Shown piece after piece: positions 1-6,275 of a DNA stretch of 11,693 nucleotides. The DNA lies in contig SKMT01000701.1 in NCBI GenBank assembly GCA_007120915.1, positions 1 through 11,693 on the forward strand, written 5' to 3'. The stretch is from Myxococcales bacterium (GTDB taxonomy: Bacteria; Myxococcota_A; Bradymonadia; Bradymonadales; Bradymonadaceae). Position 1 is the stretch's first letter. Each line of letters opens with the position of its first letter. Made by a program: the position numbers and the translations under genes. A model generated the notes under the pieces. The model worked only from the letters and a program-made list of their open reading frames with translations. It had not been told where the DNA came from and searched no databases.

Positions 1-1
1 A

Positions 2-1048
2 GATCAGCCGGGCTTCGTCGACCAGTTCGCCCAGCTTTTCACCCAGACCTATGGCGAACTGGTCGAGTTGACCGCACTACCGGTGGATCAACTCGACGAC
101 ACCGACGAATCTTTCGCCGCCATTATTGCCATCAATCCCACCGAATCACTGGGGGAACAGCGGCTGGAGGCGCTGGACCGGCATCTGTCCTCCGGCACCA
201 GCCTGGGCTGGTTTCAAAACGGTGCGGTCATTGACGAAGAGCGCCACCGTGCGTTGTTCGACGAAGCGGTCCAGCAGGGCCACCGACAACCGCCGGTGAC
301 CCCTCGAGTTGCCGTGGACACCGATCTGGTCGACTACTTCGCGAGCCTGGGTGTTCAACTTCAGCCCGACGTCGTCATCGATCGGCACCTGGCGGTGTCT
401 CACGGTGTTGTTCCCACCAGTCGCGGGCCGGTGCCCGTGGAACATCCGGCGCTATTCCCCATCACCGATATTGCCCATGAACTGCCCTTCGCCGGGCACT
501 TCTCCACGCTCTTTATCCCGGCGCCGGCACCGGTGAATGTCGACGCTGGCGCCCTGTCCGACGACGTCGCGGTCTACGATGTGTTGACCACCCCCGAAAG
601 CTCGGTGAGGCTCAACGCAGTTCCCCCGCGGTTGCTGTATGACGAGCTGCTCACGGAGTTCGACGGCGAGCAGAAGGGCGCACACACCATCGCCGTGGCA
701 GCCGACGGACCGCTGGGCCTCAGTGGCACAGATGTCGAAGATGCTCGCCTTCTGGTGGTGGGAAGCGGCGAGTTCATCGGTGAAATCCCGGAGGTGGGCT
801 ACGGTGGCGAGTTGGCAGCGCTGGGCATCCAGTTTTTCCTCAACAGCGTCGAATGGCTCGCCCAGCACGACGATCTGGCCCACATCCGCGGCAAGTCGAT
901 GCCCCCGCTGGTCGCCGATGTTCCCTCGTCGGCACAGCGCACCATCCAGTTTATCAACATCGCCGTGGTTCCGGCGCTCTTTTTGTGCATCGGGTTCTGG
1001 ATGATGATCCGACGCCGTCGGCGCAAGGACGAGCTGTCAACCTCCTGA
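2..1048 (+). CDS. GldG-like ABC transporter accessory protein, 3' part (5' end outside window)
   Basis: The frame is open to the left edge, so 348 C-terminal residues are visible and the true start lies upstream; a TTG at 68 is an internal Leu codon and not a start. The protein resembles the GldG / ABC_transp_aux family, the extracytoplasmic partner of an ABC-2 type permease in the 'gliding motility' type transporters. Visible support: a segment of the type 'AIIAINPTESLGEQRLEALDRHL' near the visible N-terminus (a Rossmann-like sheet ending followed by the conserved 'leave the last element, decide disc length' region of these proteins), a late 'LLVVGSGEFIG' strand, 'FFLNSVEWLA' near the C-terminus, then one hydrophobic segment (about residues 316-335 of the visible part) followed by a run of Arg/Lys. 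That gives a membrane anchor with a short basic cytoplasmic tail. The ATPase and permease genes would be expected just upstream. What it transports cannot be told, and gliding itself should not be inferred from the family name. Confidence 0.75.
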   Translation, partial: DQPGFVDQFAQLFTQTYGELVELTALPVDQLDDTDESFAAIIAINPTESLGEQRLEALDRHLSSGTSLGWFQNGAVIDEERHRALFDEAVQQGHRQPPVTPRVAVDTDLVDYFASLGVQLQPDVVIDRHLAVSHGVVPTSRGPVPVEHPALFPITDIAHELPFAGHFSTLFIPAPAPVNVDAGALSDDVAVYDVLTTPESSVRLNAVPPRLLYDELLTEFDGEQKGAHTIAVAADGPLGLSGTDVEDARLLVVGSGEFIGEIPEVGYGGELAALGIQFFLNSVEWLAQHDDLAHIRGKSMPPLVADVPSSAQRTIQFINIAVVPALFLCIGFWMMIRRRRRKDELSTS

Positions 1049-1050
1049 GC

Positions 1051-1116
1051 CCCAACCCGCCCCAACACCTAACACCCAACACCCAACACCCAACACCCAA
1101 CATGTAACACCCAACC
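1051..1116. repeat. C-rich heptamer tandem array (CCCAACA type)
   Basis: It begins two bases after the preceding stop codon. Units of seven bases follow in register from 1061: CCCAACA, CCTAACA, four consecutive CCCAACA (1075-1102), TGTAACA and CCCAACC, preceded by CCCAACC and a 3-base interruption at 1058-1060. The minus strand carries at least four GGG runs separated by TGTT, which meets the usual G-quadruplex pattern. No coding role is visible. The unit matches the arrays at 2176, 2396 and 4551 apart from one or two bases. Confidence 0.9.
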
Positions 1117-1132
1117 CCCGCCTTTCCGCCCC

Positions 1133-1161
1133 TTGCGCCACCTGCACAGACCGCCTACACT
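1133..1161 (+). promoter_or_regulatory. Possible sigma-70-type promoter upstream of the sigma-factor gene
   Basis: TTGCGC at 1133-1138 and TACACT at 1156-1161 are separated by 17 bases. The -10 matches TATAAT at four of six positions and the -35 matches TTGACA at three. The predicted transcription start is near 1168. The spacing is ideal, but in GC-rich DNA such matches arise by chance, so this is only a candidate. Confidence 0.4.
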
Positions 1162-1362
1162 GGCGACAGTAGTCGTACATGAGCCTGATTTGTGGGGTTG
1201 TTCGCCACCCTGGTGTGTGCCGTATCCAGTAGGCGACCAGCAGTATAGGTTCAGGGTTTATTCGCACCGCGCTGAACGGCGCGTCGAGCATCCTGGGCGT
1301 AGCTGTCGTATGTCGGGGTAGTGTCGCGGTCCCACCATCCGTCTATTGGTCGTTGTTCGCTC

Positions 1363-1415
1363 GAAGCGCTGCTTCAGTGCGGTTTCATCCACCGCACCCG
1401 GCCCACGAGGGCCGG
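1363..1415 (+). promoter_or_regulatory. Three abutting stem-loops ahead of the sigma-factor ribosome binding site
   Basis: Three perfect stems follow one another almost without gaps: GAAGC-GCT-GCTTC (1363-1375), GTGCGGT-TTCATCC-ACCGCAC (1377-1397), and CCGGCCC-ACGA-GGGCCGG (1398-1415). The second and third are directly adjacent and could stack. The 3' arm of the third includes the first two bases of the purine-rich Shine-Dalgarno run, so folding could tune translation of the sigma factor. There is no T-run, so it does not look like an intrinsic terminator. Confidence 0.55.
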
Positions 1416-1422
1416 AAGGGAG
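1414..1422 (+). promoter_or_regulatory. Ribosome binding site that fixes the sigma-factor start
   Basis: GGAAGGGAG lies 10 bases before the ATG at 1433. It supports that ATG over the upstream in-frame TTG at 1346, whose extra 29 residues would be translated from the hairpin region. Confidence 0.7.
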
Positions 1423-1432
1423 AACGACCGCC

Positions 1433-2173
1433 ATGGGTGACGACACCACCCCACACGGCGAGATCGACGGCGACGACAGAACACTCTGTGAAGAGACCGC
1501 CGCCGAACTCGTCGACCGTTACCACGATCTGGTCTACAACATCGCCCATCACCTCCATGAGAACCTGCCCACGCGGGTGCCCATCGAAGACATGGTCGGC
1601 TGGGGGATCACCGGCCTGCTGGAGGCCTACAAACGGTTTGACCAAACCCAGCAGAGCCGTTTTGCCACCTATGCGTACTACCGGGTGCGCGGAGCGATTC
1701 TGGACGGCTGCCCGGAGCCGATGGTCAGGCTCGACAAGCGGGCCCTCGAAATCGGTTGCAACGAAGTGCTGCACAGCTACGGGCACATCGTGCAGAACCA
1801 CCACGCTCAGGGCACGATAGAGGACCGACTGTCGATGCTCAGCGAAACCAGCGGCACGTTGATGATGGTCTACGTGCTCAGCGAGTCGCCGTCGACGGCG
1901 ATGCGCAACGAAGGAGCGCCGCAGAACAAGCGGTTGCGTCGCATCCAGAACGCGCAGACCACCCGCGACGCGGTCCAACGCCTCGATGACAACGAACGGA
2001 CCATCATCGAGGGGTTGTATTTCGACAAGCGAACACTCAGCGACATCGCCGACGAACTCGGTCTGTCCACCTCCTGGACCTGTCGGTTGCATACCCGGGC
2101 GCTTCGGAAGCTGCGCAAGGTGATCGAAGATGACGACGACTTCGCCGACCTGCGCCATGCGCTTCCGGTGTGA
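1433..2173 (+). CDS. Sigma-70 family RNA polymerase sigma factor, FliA/sigma-28-like
   Basis: The product of 246 residues has the usual length of a group 3 sigma factor. Region 2 spans about residues 24-92: 'LVDRYHDLVYNIA', then 'IEDMVGWGITGLLEAYKRFD', then 'FATYAYYRVRGAILD', which is the FliA/WhiG/SigB signature (compare EDLI..G..GLL.A...FD and F.TYA..RIRGAI.DELR). Region 4 spans about residues 180-232: 'LDDNERTIIEGLYF', then the helix-turn-helix 'TLSDIADELGLSTSWTCRLH' and 'RALRKLRKV', which would contact the -35 element. Between them, region 3 is poorly conserved; the residues after 'RGAILD' lack the expected WxPRSxR-like motif. The acidic tail 'EDDDDFADL' is also unusual. The ATG at 1433 is chosen for its Shine-Dalgarno and because upstream residues resemble no sigma factor. 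No anti-sigma gene is adjacent, and there are no flagellar genes in the window, so the regulon is unknown. Confidence 0.85.
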   Translation: MGDDTTPHGEIDGDDRTLCEETAAELVDRYHDLVYNIAHHLHENLPTRVPIEDMVGWGITGLLEAYKRFDQTQQSRFATYAYYRVRGAILDGCPEPMVRLDKRALEIGCNEVLHSYGHIVQNHHAQGTIEDRLSMLSETSGTLMMVYVLSESPSTAMRNEGAPQNKRLRRIQNAQTTRDAVQRLDDNERTIIEGLYFDKRTLSDIADELGLSTSWTCRLHTRALRKLRKVIEDDDDFADLRHALPV

Positions 2174-2175
2174 AT

Positions 2176-2215
2176 GGGCTGGGCGCTGGGGGCTGGGGTT
2201 GGAGGTTGGGAGGTT
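2176..2215. repeat. G-rich heptamer tandem array, short
   Basis: Starting two bases after the sigma-factor stop: GGGCTGG, GCGCTGG, GGGCTGG, GGTTGGA, GGTTGGG, then a partial AGGTT. The unit GGTTGGG is the reverse complement of CCCAACC in the array at 1051, which ties the G-rich and C-rich arrays into one family lying in opposite orientations. Confidence 0.85.
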
Positions 2216-2335
2216 CCACCACGGCAGTCCGATGGGCCAAGGCGCCATCGCTGTTCCAGTCGGGCGTTGGACTACACGCCCGAGAATGCTCAGGAGCCAC
2301 GGTCGCACCGTCCGATAACCTCCGACTTCTGACGC

Positions 2336-2350
2336 CGATATCGTGATCAC
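2336..2350. promoter_or_regulatory. Two overlapping 8-bp palindromes, possible operator
   Basis: CGATATCG (2336-2343) and GTGATCAC (2343-2350) share one base. They lie about 130 bases upstream of the aminotransferase promoter candidate. A protein-binding role is only a guess. Confidence 0.2.
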
Positions 2351-2395
2351 AGCCTGTCCGACCGTCTAAAGGCTCCCTGCGCGGTGGTTCAATGG

Positions 2396-2458
2396 GGGCT
2401 GGGGGCTGGGGGCTGGGCGCTTGGCGCTGGGGGCTGGGCGCTGGGTGCTGGGCGCTGG
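2396..2458. repeat. G-rich heptamer tandem array, nine units
   Basis: Nine seven-base units in perfect register: GGGCTGG three times, GCGCTTG, GCGCTGG, GGGCTGG, GCGCTGG, GTGCTGG, GCGCTGG. The plus strand from 2394 to about 2417 has four runs of three or more G separated by CT, a textbook G-quadruplex pattern with very short loops. The array ends 19 bases before the promoter candidate of the aminotransferase gene. Confidence 0.9.
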
Positions 2459-2476
2459 AGCCAAAAGACCGGAACG

Positions 2477-2504
2477 TTTACAACGGCAGGTGGGAGATTA
2501 GGAT
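2477..2504 (+). promoter_or_regulatory. Probable sigma-70-type promoter of the aminotransferase gene
   Basis: TTTACA (2477-2482, five of six to TTGACA) and TAGGAT (2499-2504, four of six to TATAAT) are 16 bases apart. Transcription would start near 2511. An inverted repeat TTCCC-ATCC-GGGAA (2507-2520) spans that point and could be an operator or a small leader hairpin. Confidence 0.5.
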
Positions 2505-2533
2505 TGTTCCCATCCGGGAATCCCATTTTCAGC

Positions 2534-2540
2534 GAGGAGA
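2534..2540 (+). promoter_or_regulatory. Ribosome binding site that fixes the aminotransferase start
   Basis: GAGGAGA ends six bases before the ATG at 2547. The in-frame TTG immediately before that ATG is too close to this site to be preferred. Confidence 0.75.
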
Positions 2541-2546
2541 GCGTTG

Positions 2547-3692
2547 ATGAGCAAACCGAAGCCGGACCGCATTTATCTGTCTCCACCGGACATCGGGGAG
2601 GCGGAGCGCCGCTATGTCAAAGAGGCGTTTGACACCAACTGGATCGCCCCGCTGGGCCCGAACGTCGATGCCTTCGAAGAGGAGTTCTGCGATGTGGTGG
2701 GGGCAAAGCATGCCGCGGCATTGTCGTCGGGCACCGCGGCGCTGCACCTGGCGCTGCGGCTGGCCGGGGTCGGCGAGGGCGACGAGGTGGTGGTACCGAC
2801 GTTGACCTTCGTCGCCAGTGCATCGCCAGCGGTGTATCTGAGGGCCGATCCGGTGTTTGTCGACAGCGAGCGCCGAAGCTGGAACATCGATCCCAATCTG
2901 GTCGAAGAGTTTTTCAAAAAACGTGCCGAAACCAACGATTTACCGAAAGCGCTGGTGGCGGTGCATCTGTACGGACAGTGTGCCGACATCGATGCTCTCG
3001 TAAAGCTGTGTAACCGCTATGAGGTCACACTGATCGAGGATGCCGCCGAGGCGCTCGGTGCAAGCTACCGGGGTGAGAGCCCGGGGGTTTTCGGGCGCTG
3101 TGGGATCTTTTCGTTCAACGGCAACAAGATTATCACGTCGTCGGGCGGAGGGATGCTGGTGTCCAATGACGAACAACTGATCGGCCAGGCGCGCAAGCTG
3201 GCGACCCAGGCGCGCGATCCGGCCCCGCACTACCAGCACTCCCAGTTGGGCTACAACTACCGGATGAGCAACGTCGTCGCCGGCATCGGCCGCGGCCAGT
3301 TGGAGTCGCTGACCGAGAAGGTGGAGGCAACGCGCGCAAACTTCGCGACCTACCGGGAAGCTCTCGCAGGTCTACCGGGCGTTCAGTTTATGCCGGAAGC
3401 CGAATGGGGCCGGCATACCCGGTGGCTCACCACGCTGACCATCGATGCTGACGAGGCGGGGGTGGACCGCGAACAGGTCCGAGAGGCGATGGTCGCCCAG
3501 AACATCGAAGCCCGGCCGGTGTGGAAGCCGATGCACCTGCAGCCGGTGTTCGAGGATGCGGAGGTCATCGGCGGATCGGTGGCCGCCGATCTATTCGAGC
3601 GGGGGTTGTGCCTGCCCTCCGGCTCCAGTCTGACTGACGAGCAGCAACAACGCGTCATCGACGTGTTCCGACAGGTTTTCGAAACCCGTTAG
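2547..3692 (+). CDS. DegT/DnrJ/EryC1/StrS-family sugar aminotransferase, EpsN/PglE-like
   Basis: The product of 381 residues matches the length and fold type I of PLP-dependent nucleotide-sugar aminotransferases. These enzymes transfer an amino group, usually from glutamate, to a keto-sugar nucleotide in the cytoplasm. Visible motifs: N-terminal 'IYLSPPDIGEAE' and 'SNW'-equivalent 'TNWIAPLGPNVDAFE' (about residues 10-45), phosphate-binding 'SSGTAALHLAL' (60-70), 'PTLTFVAS' (84-91), 'HLYGQ' (140-144), 'IEDAAEALGA' (163-172) with Asp165 expected to contact the PLP ring nitrogen, and 'FSFNGNKIITSSGGGM' (188-203) with Lys194 as the Schiff-base lysine. 'QLGYNYRMSN' follows. By recollection this set of motifs is closest to B. 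subtilis EpsN and Campylobacter PglE, which make UDP-bacillosamine precursors; a GDP-perosamine synthase-like role is the main alternative. No dehydratase, acetyltransferase or glycosyltransferase is adjacent, so the pathway (surface polysaccharide or protein glycosylation) is inferred. It appears to be transcribed alone. Confidence 0.9.
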   Translation: MSKPKPDRIYLSPPDIGEAERRYVKEAFDTNWIAPLGPNVDAFEEEFCDVVGAKHAAALSSGTAALHLALRLAGVGEGDEVVVPTLTFVASASPAVYLRADPVFVDSERRSWNIDPNLVEEFFKKRAETNDLPKALVAVHLYGQCADIDALVKLCNRYEVTLIEDAAEALGASYRGESPGVFGRCGIFSFNGNKIITSSGGGMLVSNDEQLIGQARKLATQARDPAPHYQHSQLGYNYRMSNVVAGIGRGQLESLTEKVEATRANFATYREALAGLPGVQFMPEAEWGRHTRWLTTLTIDADEAGVDREQVREAMVAQNIEARPVWKPMHLQPVFEDAEVIGGSVAADLFERGLCLPSGSSLTDEQQQRVIDVFRQVFETR

Positions 3693-3823
3693 CCCAGAAT
3701 CGATCCTTCACAGATCATCGATGACCTGCCTGCCCCATTGCCCACCGATGGGCCCCCCTGTGATCGCAGCAACCCATGCAGTGCCTCTGGTGTTTTTTAA
3801 CTCCCCGAGTATGATTCCACGCA

Positions 3824-4564
3824 GTGACGAATATCTTCTGGGCGGCCCCTTCGCACAGGCCTGCGATGAACGACGAGACGGCAGCGGCGGCAAGCGGTAA
3901 ATCCGGCCTCATCAGCGCACTTGGGCAGTGGATTGGCCTGATCGGTGCAAACCTGGTGCCCATCATCGGCGTGCTATTCTGGGGATGGGACGTGGGATTG
4001 CTGCTTCTGTATTACTGGCTCGAAAACGCCATTATCGGGATCTTCAACATCCCTCGTATCCTGGGCGCTTGCGCAAAACCCAAAGAGGACGGAGCAGAGG
4101 GGACGGTTCAATCCGTGAATCTGGGAGAGGCGACGCCGGTGATCGCCGCCGTGTTTTTCTTCTGTCACTACGGCGGATTCTTGTTCGCTCACGCAGTGGC
4201 CGTGATCACGCTGTGGATGGTCAGCCTCTCCGTAATCGACGGGGTGGAGGAGGGCCCAGAGCTGTTCGTGGAGATGGCCAGCGCCGTTTTCACGTTGGAG
4301 TTGTTGATTGGGCTGCCATTGCTGGTGTTGTTTCACGCCGCGCAGTTCCGCCGCGACGAATCGTATCGCCACCGCCACGCATTCGAGCAGATGAAGCGTC
4401 CCTATGCCCGGCTGATCGTACTACACCTCACGCTGGTTTTAGGTGCATTTCTGACGATTTTGATGGGGCACCCGCTGGCAATGTTGCTGTTGTTCGTGGT
4501 GCTAAAGATGATCGCCGACATTCATAAGGCTCGGTCGGCAAACGACAAACCACCTAACACCTAA
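3824..4564 (+). CDS. DUF6498-like integral membrane protein
   Basis: The product is up to 246 residues with about six hydrophobic stretches: about 36-54, 56-76, 104-133, 154-171, 196-213 and 216-230. The second carries 'LLLYYWLENAIIGIFN', a motif I associate with DUF6498; a conserved 'LFHAAQF' follows a loop. The function is unknown. The family assignment is from memory of this motif. The start is unsettled: the GTG at 3824 has no Shine-Dalgarno but sits 9 bases after a TATGAT hexamer (3810-3815), which would suit a leaderless message; the ATG at 3866 (residue 15) is an alternative, also with a weak site, and would remove a poorly hydrophobic leader. The last residues 'PPNT' and the stop codon are encoded by the heptamer repeat, so the C-terminus may vary between strains. 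The gene is flanked by 131 bases on the left and converges with the carboxylase gene on the right. Confidence 0.7.
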   Translation: MTNIFWAAPSHRPAMNDETAAAASGKSGLISALGQWIGLIGANLVPIIGVLFWGWDVGLLLLYYWLENAIIGIFNIPRILGACAKPKEDGAEGTVQSVNLGEATPVIAAVFFFCHYGGFLFAHAVAVITLWMVSLSVIDGVEEGPELFVEMASAVFTLELLIGLPLLVLFHAAQFRRDESYRHRHAFEQMKRPYARLIVLHLTLVLGAFLTILMGHPLAMLLLFVVLKMIADIHKARSANDKPPNT

Positions 4565-4605
4565 CACCTAACACCTAACACCCACCACCTAACACCCACC
4601 ACCTG
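4551..4605. repeat. Heptamer tandem array (CACCTAA type) between convergent genes
   Basis: Units in register: CACCTAA four times (4551-4578), CACCCAC, CACCTAA, CACCCAC and CACCTGC (4600-4606, imperfect). CACCTAA is a one-base variant of CACCCAA, the circular form of CCCAACA in the array at 1051, where one CCTAACA unit also occurs. The second unit supplies the TAA stop of the membrane-protein gene. The array fills nearly all of the 43 bases between the two converging stop codons, so no hairpin terminator is present there. Confidence 0.9.
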
Positions 4606-4607
4606 CT

Positions 4608-6230
4608 TTACAACGGGTTGTTGGGATTGCGCCGCTCCGGCATCCATTCGGACTTGTTGCGGGTCATCCGCAGGTGCCGGTGCAATCGCCGGCGGGTATG
4701 CGCCGGGTCAATCACGGCGTCGATGTAGCCGCGTTCGGCGGCGATGTCGGGGTTGAGGAACTTGTCCTCGTACTCGTCGACCAGCTCTTGCGTGCGCTCT
4801 TCGGGGTCGTCGGCCGCCGCAATCTCCTTGCGGTTGAGCACTTCGACTGCCCCCTGAGCGCCCATCACGGCGATTTCGGCGCTGGGCCAGGCCAGGTTGA
4901 TATCTCCACCGACGTGCTTGGAGCTCATCACGATGTAGGCGCCGCCGTAGGACTTGCGCAGAATCACCGACAGCTTCGGCACCGTCGCCTCGCAGTAGGC
5001 GTACAGCAGCTTGGCGCCGTGGTCGATCACACCGCCGTGCTCCTGTTTGGAGCCAGGCATAAAGCCGGGCACGTCCACCAGGCTGACGATGGGGATGCCG
5101 TAGGCGTTGCAGGTTCGGATAAACCGCGCCCCTTTTCGGCTGGCGTCGATATCGAGCACGCCGGCTCTCATCTTCGGCTGGTTGCCCACGATGCCGATGA
5201 CGTGTCCGCCGAGCCGACCGAAACCGACGACGATGTTTTTCGCCCAGCCCGGCTGGACCTCAAAGAAGGTATCGTTGTCGACCAGCAGGTCGATGACATC
5301 GCAGATGTCGTAGGGCTTGCGCGTGCTGTCGGGTACGATCTCGCCGAAGCTCTCTTCGATGCGCTCCGGGTCGTCGCCGGTGTCGACGAAGGGCGGGTCT
5401 TCGCGGTGGTTCGACGGCAGGTAGCTGAGCAGTTGGCGCACCTTGTTCAGCGCCTCCACATCGTTGTCCCAGACAAAGTGGCTGACACCGCTTTTCTTGG
5501 CGTGTGTCTTCGCCCCGCCCAGGTTTTCGACGGTGATATCCTCGTGCATCACCTTTTTGACCACCCGGGGGCCGGTCAGAAACATAAAGCTCGAATCTTC
5601 GACCATGCCCACGAAGTCGGTCAGCGCCGGAGAGTAGACCGCGCCGCCGGCGCAGGGCCCGGCGATCAGACTGATCTGGGGGATAACCCCGGAGGCTTTG
5701 ACGTTGCGCCGAAAGATCTCGCCGTAGCCACCCAGCGCGTTCACACCCTCCTGGATGCGTGCGCCGCCGGAGTCGTTGATCGCCACGAAAGGCGCGCCGG
5801 CGCGCAGTGCCAGGTCCTGGAGCCGGGCGATTTTTTTGGCGTGCGCTTCGCCGAGGCTGCCGCCCATGACGGTGCGGTCCTGGCTGAAGGCATATACCGG
5901 CCGGCCGTCGACCAGACCACAGGCGGTGACCACGCCGTCGCCGGCGACGCGCTTCTCTTCGAGACCGAAGTCGTTGCAGCGGTGGGCGACATCGCCACCG
6001 ATCTCGTCCATCGTCCCTTCGTCGAACAACTGTTCGAGCCGGTCATAGGCCACGCTCTGCTTTCGGCCGGCTTCGATCAGCCGCGCCTCGCGCGCCTTCA
6101 CCTTATCGACCTGGGGGTCGCCCGGCGATTTCTTCGACGTGGAGCTGCGCCCTGCAGTTCGAGTCGGCGTCGAGACGGTGCTCGATTCGATTTCGCTCGG
6201 TTCGGTGTGGTCTTCTCTGAGATCAGTCAT
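4608..6230 (-). CDS. Acyl-CoA carboxylase beta (carboxyltransferase) subunit, PccB-like
   Basis: The 540-residue product transfers CO2 from carboxybiotin to an acyl-CoA, giving malonyl- or methylmalonyl-CoA. It contains both crotonase-like halves. N-terminal half: 'RKQ...RLEQLFDEGT' (about 56-73), 'FSQDRTVMGGSLGE' (115-128), 'INDSGGARIQEGV' (151-163), 'GPCAGGAVYSPALTDF' (191-206), 'LTGPRVVKKV' (218-227), 'LPSNHREDPP' (271-280). C-terminal half: 'PKMRAGVLDIDASRKGARFI' (352-371), 'LVDVPGFMPGSKQEHGG' (384-400), 'RKSYGGAYIVMSSKHVGGD' (425-443), 'AVMGAQGAVEVL' (454-465). The glycine pairs at 195-196 and 429-430 are the expected oxyanion elements. Asp443 in 'GGDINLAWP' is near the Asp that, from memory, favours propionyl-CoA in actinobacterial PccB. 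The first 40 residues are a Ser/Thr-rich extension absent from typical ~515-residue homologues. GGAGAG five bases upstream supports this ATG. The gene lies 97 nt downstream of the large synthase on the same strand, which suggests it feeds extender units to it. No biotin carboxylase subunit is in the window. Confidence 0.92.
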   Translation of the reverse strand: MTDLREDHTEPSEIESSTVSTPTRTAGRSSTSKKSPGDPQVDKVKAREARLIEAGRKQSVAYDRLEQLFDEGTMDEIGGDVAHRCNDFGLEEKRVAGDGVVTACGLVDGRPVYAFSQDRTVMGGSLGEAHAKKIARLQDLALRAGAPFVAINDSGGARIQEGVNALGGYGEIFRRNVKASGVIPQISLIAGPCAGGAVYSPALTDFVGMVEDSSFMFLTGPRVVKKVMHEDITVENLGGAKTHAKKSGVSHFVWDNDVEALNKVRQLLSYLPSNHREDPPFVDTGDDPERIEESFGEIVPDSTRKPYDICDVIDLLVDNDTFFEVQPGWAKNIVVGFGRLGGHVIGIVGNQPKMRAGVLDIDASRKGARFIRTCNAYGIPIVSLVDVPGFMPGSKQEHGGVIDHGAKLLYAYCEATVPKLSVILRKSYGGAYIVMSSKHVGGDINLAWPSAEIAVMGAQGAVEVLNRKEIAAADDPEERTQELVDEYEDKFLNPDIAAERGYIDAVIDPAHTRRRLHRHLRMTRNKSEWMPERRNPNNPL

Positions 6231-6235
6231 CTCGT

Positions 6236-6241
6236 CTCTCC
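6236..6241 (-). promoter_or_regulatory. Ribosome binding site of the carboxylase gene
   Basis: On the minus strand GGAGAG is followed by five bases and then ATG (6230-6228). It fixes the start of the carboxylase. Confidence 0.7.
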
Positions 6242-6253
6242 GTGTTGGTCGCG

Positions 6254-6275
6254 ACTCGCCACCTTCGTAGCGAGT
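6254..6275 (-). promoter_or_regulatory. Hairpin between the synthase and carboxylase genes
   Basis: On the minus strand, ACTCGCTA and TGGCGAGT pair over eight positions (one G-U) around a six-base loop. No T-run follows, so it is not an intrinsic terminator. It could be a processing or mRNA-stability element that sets the ratio of the two proteins. A weak promoter match (TTGAGT at 6292-6287, TACGAA at 6269-6264, spacing 17) overlaps it, so a separate carboxylase promoter cannot be excluded. Confidence 0.35.

Larger units (their letters stand above)
1117..1432 (+). other. Intergenic region and probable leader of the sigma-factor gene
   Basis: No gene is supported in these 316 bases. They hold a possible sigma-70-type promoter (1133-1161), a hairpin CGCGCT-GAAC-GGCGCG at 1268-1283 (one G-U pair), and a cluster of three adjacent hairpins at 1363-1415 that ends at the Shine-Dalgarno sequence. 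If the promoter is real, the untranslated leader would be about 265 nt, which is long enough for a regulatory RNA. I could not match it to a riboswitch class I know. Confidence 0.6.
2174..2546 (+). other. Intergenic region with two heptamer arrays, palindromes and a probable promoter
   Basis: No gene is supported here. From left to right it holds a five-unit G-rich heptamer array (2176-2215), a hairpin ACGGT-CGC-ACCGT (2299-2311), two 8-bp palindromes sharing one base (2336-2350), a nine-unit G-rich array (2396-2458), a promoter candidate (2477-2504) and an inverted repeat at the predicted transcription start (2507-2520). No intrinsic terminator with a T-run was seen after the sigma gene. Confidence 0.65.

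Noticed and set aside
68..70. TTG at 68 as the start of the GldG-like gene
   Set aside because: The frame is open to the left edge and family members are longer at the N-terminus, so this is an internal Leu codon.
1385..2350. Open frame of 321 codons antisense to the sigma factor
   Set aside because: It has no recognisable domain and no ribosome binding site. It overlaps a well-supported sigma factor and runs into the repeat region.
2396..2458. CRISPR-like repetition
   Set aside because: The units are seven bases with no spacers, and no cas gene is near.
3740..3798. Possible terminator after the aminotransferase: GCCCA-CCGA-TGGGC and a later T6 run
   Set aside because: The hairpin is followed by C residues, and the T-run at 3793-3798 is 40 bases away with no good stem next to it.
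3810..3815. TATGAT as a -10 box for the membrane-protein gene
   Set aside because: There is no acceptable -35 at the right distance. It is mentioned only as a reason to consider a leaderless start.
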